From Fagopyrum homotropicum (taxonomy: Eukaryota; Streptophyta; Magnoliopsida; Caryophyllales; Polygonaceae), in the NCBI GenBank assembly GCA_033239125.1, contig BSWB01000008.1:2076001-2140000 (forward strand): DNA of 64,000 nucleotides, given 5' to 3'. The stretch's first letter is position 1. Every line of letters starts with the position of its first letter. The notes beneath the pieces were generated by a model that was not told the DNA's origin, did no database searches, and saw nothing but the letters and a program-made list of their open reading frames with translations. Positions 36,223 to 48,400 of the stretch are shown piece by piece. A program made the translations under genes and the position numbers.

Positions 36223-37713
36223 TTACTTAAAAAGGTAAAGGTATTTCGCTTTCATATCTCGTTCGGTCTCCCATGTAGCCTCTCGAGCTGAATGATGTCC
36301 CCATCTGACCTTCACCATCGGAATCTCCTTGTTTCTCAATCTTCGAACTTGTCTGCCTAAAACCTCAACTGGTTCTTCTGGGTAGGACAAGTTCTCATAT
36401 ACTTCTATCTTAGGTTTGGGAATGATATGACTAGGATCTGACCTATACTTCCGTAGTACCGATACGTGGAAGACGTCATGCAATCTTGACAACTCAGGTG
36501 GTAACGCCAATCTATACGCAAGTGGTCCGATCTTCTCTAAGATCTCATATGGACCAATGTATCTCGGTGCTAACTTCCCATGCCTACCAAATCTCATAAC
36601 TCCCCTCCAAGGAGATACCTTCAAAAACACTCTATCGCCTATCTTATATGTCATCTCTCGTCTATGGCGATCAAAGTAGCTCTTTTGACGATCTTGTGCT
36701 GCCTTCAAGCACTGCTTTACTACTTGTACTTTCTCTATTGTCTGTTGTACAAGTTCAGGACCCTCTATCTGTCGCATGCCCTCAAAATCCCAACATACAG
36801 GTGTGTGACACTTCCTTCCATACAAGGCCTCGTAAGGGGCCATACCAATACTCGAATGGAAACTGTTATTATACGCAAATTCAAGCAATGACAGGTTAGA
36901 ATCCCAGTTACCTTTAAGCTCCAAAACACAAGATCTCAACATCTCCTCTAAGGTCTGAATCGTTCTCTCTGATTGTCCGTCTGTCTGAGGATGAAATGCT
37001 ATACTAAAATGCAATCTTGTACCTAAGACATTTTGCAGACTTCCCCAGAAGTGCGATGTAAACCTCGGATCTCTATCAGATACAATCGATACAGGGACTC
37101 CGTGTAGTCGAACAATCTCTCTCACATACAACTCTGCCAGCTCATCCAAGGAGTTATCTTGTCTCATCGGTAAGAAGTGAGCAGATTTCGTCAATCTGTC
37201 TACAATCACCCATACCGTGTCATTCTTTCTGAAAGTCCTAGGAAGTCCAACAACAAAATCCATTGTAATCCGCTCCCACTTCCACTCAGGAAGTGATAAA
37301 GATTGTAACTTTCCTGCTGGTGTTTGGTGTTCATCCTTCACTTGCTGACACACTAGACATCGAGCCACAAAATCAGCTACCTCTCGTCTCATCCTGGGCC
37401 ACCAATAGATCTTCCTCAGGTCATTAAACATCTTCGTACTCCCAAAATGCATGAAATACCTCGAGGAATGTGCCTCTTCAAGTAGCTTCTTCTTTAACTC
37501 CTCAATGTTTGGCACGCATATCCGTACACCTCTGTATAACACTCCCTGTTCAGACAACTGGAAGTGTGTAGTGGTAGCATCTCCCACTTTAGCTTTCAAC
37601 TTCTTCAGTGTATCATCCTCATCTTGTCTAATTGAAATCTCATTAAGAATCAACGGTCTTACCTGAATGTTCGCTATCAACTCAGATCCTCTTACATCCA
37701 TCTCTACTCTCAT
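36223..37713 (-). pseudogene. E2 integrase with chromodomain
   Basis: This is an uninterrupted 496-codon stretch of the pol frame. In order it has the His/Cys zinc-binding domain (HSSRYFMHFGSTKM, then CLVCQQVK, residues about 80-125). The DDE core follows, with TMDFVVGLP (about 150), VSDRDPRF (about 212) and QSERTIQTLEEML (about 248-260). Next are the GPY linker (RYIGPYEIL, about 395) and a C-terminal chromodomain (EEPVEVLGRQVRRLRNK...VKVRW, about 445-490). All three acidic residues are present. The chromodomain marks the chromovirus lineage, whose integrases target heterochromatin (family knowledge). Upstream it is cut from RNase H by one in-frame TAA near 37759. Confidence 0.92.
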
Positions 37714-37761
37714 AACTCTAAGAGCTAATAGATGCTCAACTTTGTAGTTGACCTTACCGCC

Positions 37762-39153
37762 TTAGTCACTGCTCTTTCTGCTGAGAGTGTCAACTACCAC
37801 ATTCGCCTTTCCTGGATGGTACTCTATAGTGCAATCATAATCCTTGAGTAACTCCATCCATCTTCTTTGCCTCAGATTCAGATCCCTCTGAGTGGGAATA
37901 TACTTCAGGCTTTTATGGTCGGTAAACACCGGAAATGTATCACCATAAAGATAGTGCCTCCAAGTCTTAAGAGCATGAACTATACCAGCAAGCTCTAGGT
38001 CGTGTGTAAGGTAGTTCTGCTCATGAGGTCTCAACTGTCTAGATGTATATGTTATTACCTTCCCTTCCTGCATTAGAACTCCTCCTAAGCCACTCCCAGA
38101 TGCGTCGGTGTAAACCACAAAGTTACCCTTATCTAAGGGTACAACCAGAATAGGGAATGTAGTCAATCTTTTCTTAAGTTCTTCAAAGCTCTCTTGACAA
38201 CTGTTATCCCATATAAACTCCTGATTCTTCTTTAGCAAGTTAGTCAATGGGCGTGCGATAATCGAGAAGTTCTTTACAAACCTCCTGTAATCACCCGCAA
38301 GTCCTAAGAAGCTGCGAATCTCCGTAATGCTCTTCGGAATTTCCCATTCTGTAATAGCCTTGATCTTGGATGGATCAGGTTGTATACCATCTCGTGATAT
38401 CACATGCCCTAGAAAGGCAATCTGATCCGTCCAAAACTCGTACTTGCTGAACTTCGCGTACAACTGTCTCTCCCTCAGAATCCCTAAGATACGTCTCAAA
38501 TGTTCTCTATGAGTATCTGCATCTCGGGAATATATCAAGATATCATCAATGAAGACCACAACAAACTAATCTAGATAAGGTTGGAAGATCGAGTTCATCA
38601 ACGCCATGAATGCTGCAGGTGCATTCGTCAACCCAAAAGGCATAACTGTAAACTCATAGTGTCCATACCGAGTACGAAAAGCTGTCTTCGGTATTGAACT
38701 CTCTGCTATCCTCAACTGCCAGTATCCCGATCGAAGGTCAATCTTTGAAAACACTGTAGCACCCCTTAATTGATCAAGTATATCCTCTATCCTTGGTAAG
38801 GGATACTTGTTCTTGATGGTGATTTAGTTCAACTAACGGTAGTCGATGCATAATCATAAACTACCGTATTCCTTCTTCACAAAAAGCACTGGTGCGCCCC
38901 AAGGAGAAATACTCGGACGTATAAAACCTTTCTCGAGTAACTCCTTCAGCTGTTTCCTTAACTCCTTCAGCTCTAGCGGAGCCATCTTGTAAGGAGCAAT
39001 TGATATAGGTGTTGCACCTGGTAATGCTTCAATCTCGAATTCTACCTCTCTACTCGGAGGTAAACTAGATAAATCATCAAGGAAAACGTCAGGAAATTCT
39101 CTGACAACATCCACCTCAAATACTCCGGGGCTAACAATAGCAGAATTTGACAC
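37762..39153 (-). pseudogene. E2 reverse transcriptase and RNase H, with in-frame stops
   Basis: The whole stretch shares one frame with the integrase. RT entry is at 38854-39153 (APYKMAPLELKELRKQ, GFIRPSISPWGAPVLFVKK). Three nonsense codons (TGA, TAG, TAA) lie between about 38824 and 38850. FSKIDLRSGYWQLRI follows, and a TAG at 38566-38568 sits just before FVVVFIDDIL, the catalytic FIDD box. RNase H follows (VYTDASGSGLGGVLMQ, FTDHKSLKYI, YHPGKANVVVDTLSRK). Catalytic aspartates are intact; only stops inactivate it. Confidence 0.9.
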
Positions 39154-39913
39154 ACTAGCCAGATAAGCCTAACACCCTTGCTAGAGTAATCTAAAAGTTT
39201 TCACTGTAGATATGAGGTAAGCATGAATCATATTCCTCTCACATGTCAGAATCACCTCTCTCACCTCATCTACCTCCATGCTGACTTCCTTTGTATAAAA
39301 ATCAATCAATGCTCTATGAGTGGATAACAATCCATACCTAATATCACATCAAACTCTCTCAAGAAATCATCTCATGTCAGCACAGGTGGTATACTATGGC
39401 CATTAGGGACCGTGTCCCAACAGATCCAATCTTTAGGAATCAATTGAAAAGGTAGATCCCGTCTCCAGTTGCTCCCTCAAGCAAGGATATAACATATTGT
39501 ACACGCCTCTCATTAGCGTAGATAACTCCATCTAGAATGGACACAGTGTTCCTCAATCACTCATCCATTACCAATGGATCAGTAGTCCCCTCAAACGACT
39601 TTGCCCCTTGGCGGCAAATCTTCTCAAAATTCTTGTCCATCTTTACTAGAATAATACCCGCTTGAGACACCGTTGTGTCTATGGTGGTATAACTTCTCTC
39701 AAATATACCAGTAAATCATATATACCAACCATATCCGATGGTGGTAGTGATATTGGCTAAATTGGCACCTTAGGGTGCTCTTGATCATTTCTACCCTGAG
39801 CATGTACACACTCAGTCGACCCTTTGGCTGTGCTCCACCGTCTAAAAGAAAAAGAAAATTTCAAAACCTTTTTAGAAAACTTCCCACAACTCAAGCCAAG
39901 GAATCATATCCCT
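39154..39913 (-). pseudogene. E2 gag capsid and protease remnants
   Basis: A minus-strand stretch at about 39450-39660 resembles the gypsy capsid start (FEGTTDPLVMDE, then YANERRVQYVISLLEGATGD). A stretch at about 39290-39350 carries the protease end (a DVILGMDW-like string followed by STHRALIDFYTKEV), with a one-base frameshift. The rest of capsid, all zinc knuckles and the protease active site are absent, so a deletion joins the two. Confidence 0.65.
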
Positions 39914-39925
39914 ACTCTGATACCA
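39914..39925 (-). other. E2 primer-binding site
   Basis: The minus strand reads TGGTATCAGAGT. This differs only in the last base from the standard initiator-Met tRNA site and lies six bases inside the 5' LTR. Confidence 0.85.
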
Positions 39926-39931
39926 ACCAAA

Positions 39932-42371
39932 TGTGACACCTATTTCATTTCTAGTTGATTACCAGTTAATTAACCCTGTTTAAAACAATAAGCGGAAAAG
40001 CGGAAAACGTAAATTTTTAAAACTTTATCTTACAACCATATTCACAACATATATACATACTAACATACGTCATAAACTCCGTTTAACCAAAACACAACTA
40101 TTTTAAAACCATGCAAAACATCCTAGGCGGTAGCATCCCATAACAGCCCACCTGATATGATCTCAAATCCAGGTGTTGGGTCCAATGTCCTTGCCTTGAT
40201 CAGGCCGAGTCTGAGTAGCTGAAAAATATATGTGGATATAACAACAATGAGTCACACGCTCAGTAAGGGTATACAAATCGCACTCTCCCAATATATATAA
40301 GTATCTAATATCCCGTCCCCAAAGGACACTCTATACCCTTCCTCACATTCCAAAGCACACATACATATCCACATTCACATATAATTCCACAACCATTCAT
40401 ATCACATTTTACATAAACATTCAAGCATGTTATCACACATCACATATAAACATATCATCTCATCACATAAAAATAATCATAACATAACACATAACATGCT
40501 AGACTCGATCGCATCGATGCATAGGTGATAATTAACTAACTAGCCCCAACTGATCGTATGATATATTTTCTCATGTGCTTTCGTATTTCTTTTCTTTCTT
40601 TCTTTTTTTTCTTTCGGTTGGCCAACCCGATAGCGTCATAGGCCCCCTGTAGATCAGGTAACGACCTCGGCCATCTTGTCCTAAGACCCCCTGTAGATCA
40701 GGTTGCGATTTTGGACTATTTTTCTTATCTTGAGGCCCCTTGTAGATCAGGTAGCGACCTCTGGCTGTTTTTCTTATCTTGAGGCCCCCTGTAGATCAGG
40801 TAGCGACCTCTGAGGCCCCCCGTAGATCAGGTAGCGACCTCGTCCCCCGGAAACCCGTGCGGGACCCAGTTGGGCTAATTAATCAATTACCATCCTATAT
40901 TATCACTTTCATATCATAACTCAATTTCATGCTTTCATCATATTCTTTCATCACATTCTTTCCACTATCATCTCATGTACCTCATGCATGCTTTCAAAAG
41001 GAATATCAAGTCATCATCATCGTCTCACTCATATACATATACGCATGCATACAATCATAACAAACATATATATACACTCAAGCATGCATAAAATCATAGC
41101 ATATTAAATACATAACATATATTAAGCAAGTGTAATTCATATACACTTACCTCGCAGGTAAGAACAATAAAACCTCGCAAACCAACTACTGAGTCCGTTT
41201 CCCACTCGGACTATCCTCTTTTATCGTGCTTGGATACGCTCACAAAGCAACTACGTTATAGTTAGACCGAAACCTTCAACAACACCTGTTGAGAATATCA
41301 TATTCTTCGTATTAAACTTCTCGCTTCAAACACCAGTTAAATTCATTCCTTTGAATTTAATTAGCTTATAGCATTTTCTAGAATTACCAATTTAATTAAT
41401 TAACCTTTAATTAATTAATTAAATTTCGCCAGAACAACGTTTTGCCCCAGGCAATTTCTGAACCCACCTGTCATCAAATCTTATCAAACAAACAACCCAT
41501 AATCACCAGAATAATGTAACGAGTATAATGGAATTTCCAATTATCCATTTTGACAAGCCTAAGGTCAATTTAGGCCAAATCGCAATACGAAAAACGAATA
41601 AATTCATAACTTATTCGTTACTAACCCGATTGACGATCCGAAAGAAGATTCGGAATCACAACGACGCAGGCTACGCTCGGACACCATCAAATTCACCGGA
41701 ATCTGAGCGACGGAACCTCCCTAGTATCATATATGCTCGACCAGGCCTTTCCTTGCTCGGAAATGTAGAAACTCGGTACCACAATGAAGAGAATGAAGAG
41801 AGGAATCCAAAAACTCAAACGGATTTGAAATCGGATTAGAAACGGAGAGTAGATCTGAGTTTGAAGGTTGAGAGAATTCAGAGCTTTTACGAGAAAACGT
41901 GAAAGAAAATGAATTAATAAACGATATTTCTGCTATTTATAGCGAAGACGATAATTATCCTTTAGCGGAGTCGATAATTATCCTTTCACCGATCCGAAAA
42001 AGCGGTTCAAGACCCCTTCTCCAAACTTCTCGAAATTGGAATAATATATCTGAAATATTGTATGGATAATTATTCCGCAATTGTCTCGAAAAACGCGTAT
42101 TCCTAAGCCGTCTTTCTTAGCCGCTAAGAAACGAAATAGCGACTCTTTTGGCCGTTTTGTCTTTCTATGTTTTTTCATATCTAGGACATGTCCGATGTCC
42201 TGATCATTTCTCTCAACTGCATTTTTATTAATTGAAGCTCCCAAATGCTCCAAATAACACCTGGGTGTAATATCATCTAGGAGCAAGTTACCTCGAGAGG
42301 TATCTCGTGTTAAAACGGATTTAATTCCTTAAAATTCTCGATTAGGTCATCTTCGATTAATGGCTGTTACA
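39932..42371 (-). repeat. E2 5' LTR
   Basis: A near-identical copy of 33670-36112, including the roughly 28-bp repeat cluster at 40640-40845. Its U3 half (about 41520-42371) is homologous to the U3 half of the E1 LTRs, while its R-U5 half is not. Confidence 0.95.
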
Positions 42372-42376
42372 CCTTG

Positions 42377-43140
42377 TAATCGATGCATGGCCTCATCGAT
42401 CCATTCTTCTTCCTCACAAAAAAACAAGCACGCCCCATGGAGAAACGCTAGGGCGTATGAAGCCCTTCTCAACGAGTTCCTCCAACTACTTCATCAACTC
42501 TAGCAGCTCTATCGGTATCATGCGGTAAGGGGCCTTTGAGATCGGTCTCGTGTCCGGCTCTAGCTCAATGCTTAAGTCAACACTCCTCTGTGCAGGTAAC
42601 CCTGGTAGGTCGTCATTGAACACCTTTGCGAACTCACATACTATTGGAATCTCCTCTACCACCGGACTCTTACACTCCTTCATGGCATAAAACTAGAAGG
42701 CCTCACAACCCTGCGCTATCAACCTCACTGCTCTCACTACACTGATGTCTGTGCCAGACTTTCGAGGTCCTAACCTCGGAATATCTCTATGTGAAACTCC
42801 TCGGTAATAACAGTCACAATCCTCCTAACAATGCCTAGTATTGCTCCGTGTCTAGTCATTCAATCCATCCCTAGGAACTAGATGCATGACTAGGAAGTTT
42901 ACCAACTAGTCTCGCTCTCCTAAACAAATGGGGCAGTCGTGAATCTCTCAGGATCCTCTAATCTTACCCCCATCTAGTAGTCCTACTACAAATGGTACTC
43001 CATCTACTATAACTAAGGATAGTCTATCTACGCATGCATCAGGTATAAAGGATTGTGCACCCATATCAAACAGAACTCTCACAAGTAAGCCGTGAATCAA
43101 GATGGTACATGTGGTCGTCGGTGCCACTGTTTTGTACCTT
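42377..43140 (-). pseudogene. E3: old gypsy pol, protease and RT entry part
   Basis: Continuation of 32575-33664 across the E2 insertion. The minus strand shows a protease-like LVRVLFDMGAQSFI at about 43045-43090; the usual D-T-G is D-M-G, so the site is altered. Then come EFAKVFNDDLPGLPAQRSVD and ISKAPYRMIPIELLELM at 42486-42683. The RT start, with GFIRP-like and LCIDYR-like positions, is broken near 42377-42480. Confidence 0.8.
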
Positions 43141-44150
43141 TGTTTAGTTAAGGATTTAGAAATTGCGATAACGGTGTTTAGGTGTGTTTGAAGAGCTTTG
43201 AGGAGGATTCAAAAATCTGAATTTTGAAGCTTTTATGGAATTTGGAAATTAGAAATCTAATTACGTAATTGTCCTCTTCCTCTATTCCTCTCTATCGTTA
43301 CTTGCTTTCTTTTCTACCTCTCGTCCCCTCTATCGGTGCTAGGAATCGAAGACATGAAAAATCATTGTTTCCATCTCTCTCTTTCCATCTGAAATGACCT
43401 AATTAATCATCTTCTTCTTTCTCTTTGTTTTGTATGAGATCAAAATCGAACCCATCGGTTCTCTAGTATCTTCTTACTCTTCTTTTGTACAAACAAACAA
43501 CAAAAAAAAGTGAGGACGCCTATGCAAAACTCTATATATGGAAGATCCGAACACAAATGAGTGCCCATATCCAAGATCTCATTCCAAATCGATGGACAGC
43601 GAGTACCCGATCCAAGATCTCGTTCCAAATCAATGGACATTCAAGAAAGGTAGTGCTTTCATATAGAAACTTTTGAAGCTTATTAAGCCTTCATTAAAGA
43701 AGCAAGCGAAAACAAAAATCGAGAAGAGGAAAAAACGGATTTTTGGTGGTTCGTACCTAGAGAAAGACGGAAACTTGCAGGATTTCAAGTGATGAATCGA
43801 ACAATTTTGAGATGAATAAGCGATCAATTTAGGATGATAACACACAAAGTCGATAAAGAGAAAAGAAATTGCAAGTCAAGGCATGCATGCAACTGTTTCT
43901 TCAGGTTTCTCGGACACTCTTCAACGATTTGCCTAGATTCAAGTCAATGGACAACAAGTGGCAACACTTTTCCGATTTGCCCAAATCCGACACTACAAAC
44001 CATTTGCTCATATCCAATTTCTTCATCGGCAATGGGGTTAGATTGAAGCAAAAGAACAGAACATGACCATAAAAAAAAAGAAAGAAAAGAAAACGGAAAA
44101 CACAATTGAATGTATAATGTAGGATATTACCGTCTTTTACATGAATAAAA
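43141..44150. other. Intergenic DNA with a 41-bp tandem duplication
   Basis: No gene is supported. A unit beginning ATCCAAGATCTC at about 43569 repeats once at about 43610. The open frames here are short and unrelated to known families. Confidence 0.5.
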
Positions 44151-44154
44151 CCCC

Positions 44155-44580
44155 GGCAGGTCAGTGACCCGGCGGGTCCGGGTCATGACGGGTCCGGGTT
44201 CCACCGGGTTACGGGTGTGGGTAAGGGTCGAGGTGATCCTCACCCGCAGACCCGGTGGGTCGACCCGCCAACGGTCAGATTTCGAGGAAAAAAAATTTCA
44301 AACCCAACGACTATTTTAGCCGTTGGGGGTTGCCATTGGCGGGTCGACCCGCCAATTCTCTGTTTTTTTTTAAAAAAATTTTCGGACTTAAAAAAAAAAA
44401 ACGCTAACCCGCCAGACCCATCGGGTCTGACCCGTGACCCGTCTGGTCACCAACCCAGCGGGTTGACCAATATGGCAGGTCAGGGTCCAGGTCGCTCTTC
44501 TCGGACCCGTGACGCGGCGGGTCCGTCGCCCTTCTCGGACCCGTGACCCGGCGGGTCGGGCCCGCCGCATGGACATGCTT
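44155..44580. mobile_element. CpG-rich, possibly hAT-like non-autonomous element
   Basis: The block is dense in GACCCG/CGGGTC strings on both strands, with many short palindromes such as GACCCGCCGGGTC-like arrangements. The AT-rich middle contains ACGACTATTTTAGCCGTTGG. Such GACCCG-rich ends are common in subterminal regions of plant hAT elements. I could not fix terminal inverted repeats or an 8-bp duplication, so the class is tentative. It ends about 85 bases before the ASI1 TATA box. Confidence 0.4.
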
Positions 44581-44664
44581 AGTGGAGACCGGAGATCCAT
44601 TTGAAATAGGCTTTAATATTTCTTTTTGGTGTATAAATAGGTTTTAATATTAATATTAATACCT

Positions 44665-44672
44665 TATAAATA
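44665..44672 (+). promoter_or_regulatory. ASI1 TATA box
   Basis: TATAAATA is followed about 30 bases later by a GC-richer, CT-rich leader. This fits a transcription start near 44700. Confidence 0.6.
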
Positions 44673-44699
44673 CGCCATTAAGGGCTGTAATGTATCGAC

Positions 44700-45485
44700 C
44701 CGGGTGGCGACGCTTGTTCTTTTCATTCTTTTCGTATCGACTTCCAGAGAAGGTCCGAAGAAGAGAGGAGACGGCGACAGCTACAGCGAGGCGGCGACTA
44801 GTTCTCCCACCAGCTTCGCTTTCCTGACTTTCTCTGTTCCGGCGAGAAGGCGTCTGCTAGTTCTCCAGTCAGGTTCGTACTTCTCCTCACCAGTCACCAT
44901 GTTGTAAATCGGGTTTCTCCTCACCGTCGGGTTTCTCTTCTCTAGCCAGGTTCGTTCTTCTGCGACTGCGACGTCGCCTTCTCCGAATTCTCTGTGACGA
45001 CGACTGCGAGTTCTTCAATTCTCCTCGGTTCTTCTCCCGACTCCAGGTTCGTGTGAATATTTAATTAAACCGAAATGTTGAAACTGTTAACAGTGAATGT
45101 GTGAATTATTAAAAGTTTAAACCGAAATGTTGAATGTGTGAATCAGTGAATGTGTGAATGTTTGAATGTATGAATCAGTGAATGTGTGAATGTTTGAATG
45201 TGTGAATCAGTGAATGTGTGAATGTTTGAAACTCTTCTTCCTCTTCGAATTCTTTTGCTGGTTGAACATTGTAGTTCAATTGAACACTGCAGGGATTTTT
45301 TTGCCTGATAATCTGCGTTGAACAGAATTCTTTGCAGTGTCCGGACTTGTTGGTTATTTTGAAGTTCATAATAGTTTATTATTATAATGGACGGTTTGTA
45401 AGGTTCTATTTCAATAAGTATGTCTAACTCTCATGAAAAATGGTGCAGGTATTTGCTGTTGGCTCATCAAGTCTGCAACTTGCTC
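44700..45485 (+). other. ASI1 5' leader with probable leader intron
   Basis: A probable non-coding first exon (44700 to about 45046) ends CTCCAG before GTTCGT. A probable intron runs 45047-45448 and ends GGTGCAG. A two-codon upstream frame (ATG TTG TAA) lies at about 44898. The intron contains a minisatellite of GTGAATGT-type words (45088-45230). Confidence 0.5.
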
Positions 45486-48400
45486 ATGCCTGCCACGTCC
45501 AAAATGATACAAAAGGATGAAATTGATGATTTGGGCTTTAAATGGGGTAAAAAGAGATTGCGAGGTGGGATTAAGAAAGATGTCCAGTTCTACGATTCAT
45601 TTTCATTAGACGGCGAAGAGTATTGGCTCTACGACTCCGTATATCTTTTCAAAGATGGTGAATCAGATCCATTTATTGGGAAGATTATAAAAATATGGGA
45701 GCTTCCAAATAAGGCTAAGAAAGTGAAGATTCTCTGGTTTTTTCGCCCTTCCGAGATCTTAAATTACCTTGGGGATATTCAAACTTTGAAGAATGAGCTT
45801 TTCCTCGGAGCTGGTGTTGGCAGTGGCTTGGACAATGTTAATCCTTTGGTAAAACTTTCTCTGGCATATTTTAGTTTGTATCTTTCTCTCATTTATTAAT
45901 CATTTTATGGGATTATTAATTTATATTCTGATTTTTACTGCTTAAATTTCAAGTGGCTACTATTTTCAAGTGTAAGACAATTATCTAGTTGAATGCATTG
46001 GCTACTATGTAAATAATGTTTCATTCCTATCGTTTTGATGATATCATCATATTTTGATATTTGATAAGAAGTGATCTTCTAATTGGAGGAAAATTACATC
46101 TAAACATGTAATTCAATATATACTGTGACTTCTTTTGCAGCTCTTGATTGAAAACATGTGTTTCATAATTCTACGTGGCTTCATTCATTCTTAGAGTCTT
46201 CAAGTTTGCAAGAGGAGACTTTTGTAACTTACCGGAGCATGTGGAGTTTAAGGTGCTTGTGATTGTTGGTAGTTGGAATTACGGTCTTGTTTAGTTGCTG
46301 TGGTTTTAAAAAAATTGTCACATCATAATAATTTGGAATGAGTTGTTTGTGAAATTGAGTTACTTAGGTGATCACTTGATGCTCCTGCTCTTTCAAATGG
46401 AGAAAGAGGATGGCGTGGAGAGTTGTGTCATGTACTTTTGGAGGCCAAAGGATCTCTTGATTGACTGCTTGTTCGAATTGTATATTAGTTCATCAGTATT
46501 AGTTGTCAGCAATCCACATGCTGGCAAGTACTTGTGATTAGGTTTGACCCCAGCCCTTCTAATGACAGTTCATGATGTGACTTTCGGGTGGCAATGCTAC
46601 TGTGTTTCAAGATGGAAATAGTTAACCAATGAGAAGTTGGGAGGTGAAGTGTCACTCTCCTACCGGCAAGTAGTGGTCGTGATTACGTTTGACCCCAGGC
46701 CTTTTTATGACAGGTCATTATGTAACTTTCTGGTGCAATGCTATTGTATTTCAAGCTGGAAATACTAAGCTATGAGAGGGTGGGAGGTGGAGATTGCATT
46801 ATTGGAATAGTAAGAGCTAGTGGGTCAGTAACAAGGTTGTCAACTGAAGAAACAATAGTTTGGAGCAGACTTTTGAGATAACTAGGAGTGTATAGTTCCT
46901 TTATGCAACTGGAACATATAGATTAGTCTGCAAAACATGTTAGATAATAGAACCACCATCCCTATGGTAGTTAGCTGTTGATTTGCAAAGATGGGACAAG
47001 GCTGGAATGCAGAAAAAAACCCAAGAGATAGTATTTTTGTACTTCTTCTTAGAGGACACGAAGTATAGCTTTTGGTGTTCGTACAATATGACTGCCATTA
47101 TTACTGTCAATAATCTCTTTTTATGACATGGATTATGTTATTATCGGAATGTTGGTTGGTGATCAATAGATCAATGGTTTTGGGCTTCCCCACGTGGAAG
47201 CTGGCTTTCAATATTGGTGGTTAGCATTATGTACCATATGGATTCCTTATGTTATGCAAATAAAAAACACTCATTCAAGCTTGGTTAGTAATTAGTTTTT
47301 CTAGTGGTGGAGGGGCATAGGCTAATATATGATCAATTCAAGGGTCTAACTGAAATAATACTTGGTTATTTAGTGCCTCAATTTAGTGTTTGTACTTAAA
47401 GCTTGCCGTAGATATTTCGCTTGGTGCTCTAGTTTAGTGTGATAAAGTGTTGTTTGAAAGTGCTCCTCGCTAGCAATTGTATGGATGTTACATTTGCATA
47501 TAGCTACTTTTACTTTGCGCTATCATTTAGTGTCCATAATGATCTACAATATGTACAGTATATATATTCTATTCTCATGCAAAGATGCAATCATTTTTAA
47601 GGAACATGTCATTGTCTTAGACTGAGTTAGTGAGTTATGAAGGCCAGTATCCGTAATTAATTTCTCACAAATTCAATAAAATATTGAGATTTTTCATACC
47701 AAGTATCGTTTATTGAAGAAGTGCATACTACATGTGCAATCCATGAGTGTTGATCTGCTTAAGGATGCGTGTCTACTCTTTTAGATCTGAATGAACATTC
47801 AAGCAAGTTTTGTCTAGCAATTGTTTCACGGAAAAACTTTTACTAGTTTGGAAATAGGTTTAAGTTGAAGAACCAATTTAGTGTACAGTACTTTAGAGCT
47901 ATGAGGATGCTCTGCTATTTTTTGACTTCCATTGTTTCTAGCAAAGTTGAGCATGTTGTCCAAGCTTTTTCTAGCTTGTGCTCCATTTGAATCATGGTGT
48001 TGACTTTTTCTCATTTCAATTCAGTTTGCTATTGCGGGAAAATGTAATGTCATTTGCATTTCAAAGGATGAAAGAAATCAGGAACCTTCACCGGAAGAAC
48101 TCAACATGGCCGACTTTGTCTTCTACCGGACTTTCAATGTTGGCAATTTCACCATTTCAGAGGAGCTAGGAGAAATAATCTCTTCCATTCAGGGTGTGTG
48201 CTCATAAACCTTGAAATGCAATTCTATTCCTCTCTTGTTAGATGTTTGCCAAAACTTATGTTCTATTTATCTTCTTAATCTGTTACAGTTAAATTATTAT
48301 TGAACAAAAACAAATCTCAAATCTCTAATGAATTGAGCATTGAGTCGAGTAGAAAAGGCCATAGGGACAATTCTGTTGCCAGTGGTGAGAAAGGAATAGT

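Larger units (their letters stand above)
33670..42371 (-). mobile_element. E2: young Ty3/gypsy chromovirus, 8.7 kb, minus strand
   Basis: It has LTRs at 33670-36112 and 39932-42371, a CCTTG duplication, PBS, and pol ending in a chromodomain. By eye I count about 45 differences between the LTRs over 2,440 bp (just under 2%), so the insertion is recent. The internal region is only 3.8 kb: most of gag and the N-terminal protease is deleted, and pol has several nonsense codons. It lies within the RT of E3, between the two halves of that gene. Confidence 0.95.

Noticed and set aside
33670..42371. Possibility that E2 is an active, complete element
   Set aside because: Gag is mostly deleted and pol has multiple in-frame stops, despite similar LTRs and an intact integrase frame.
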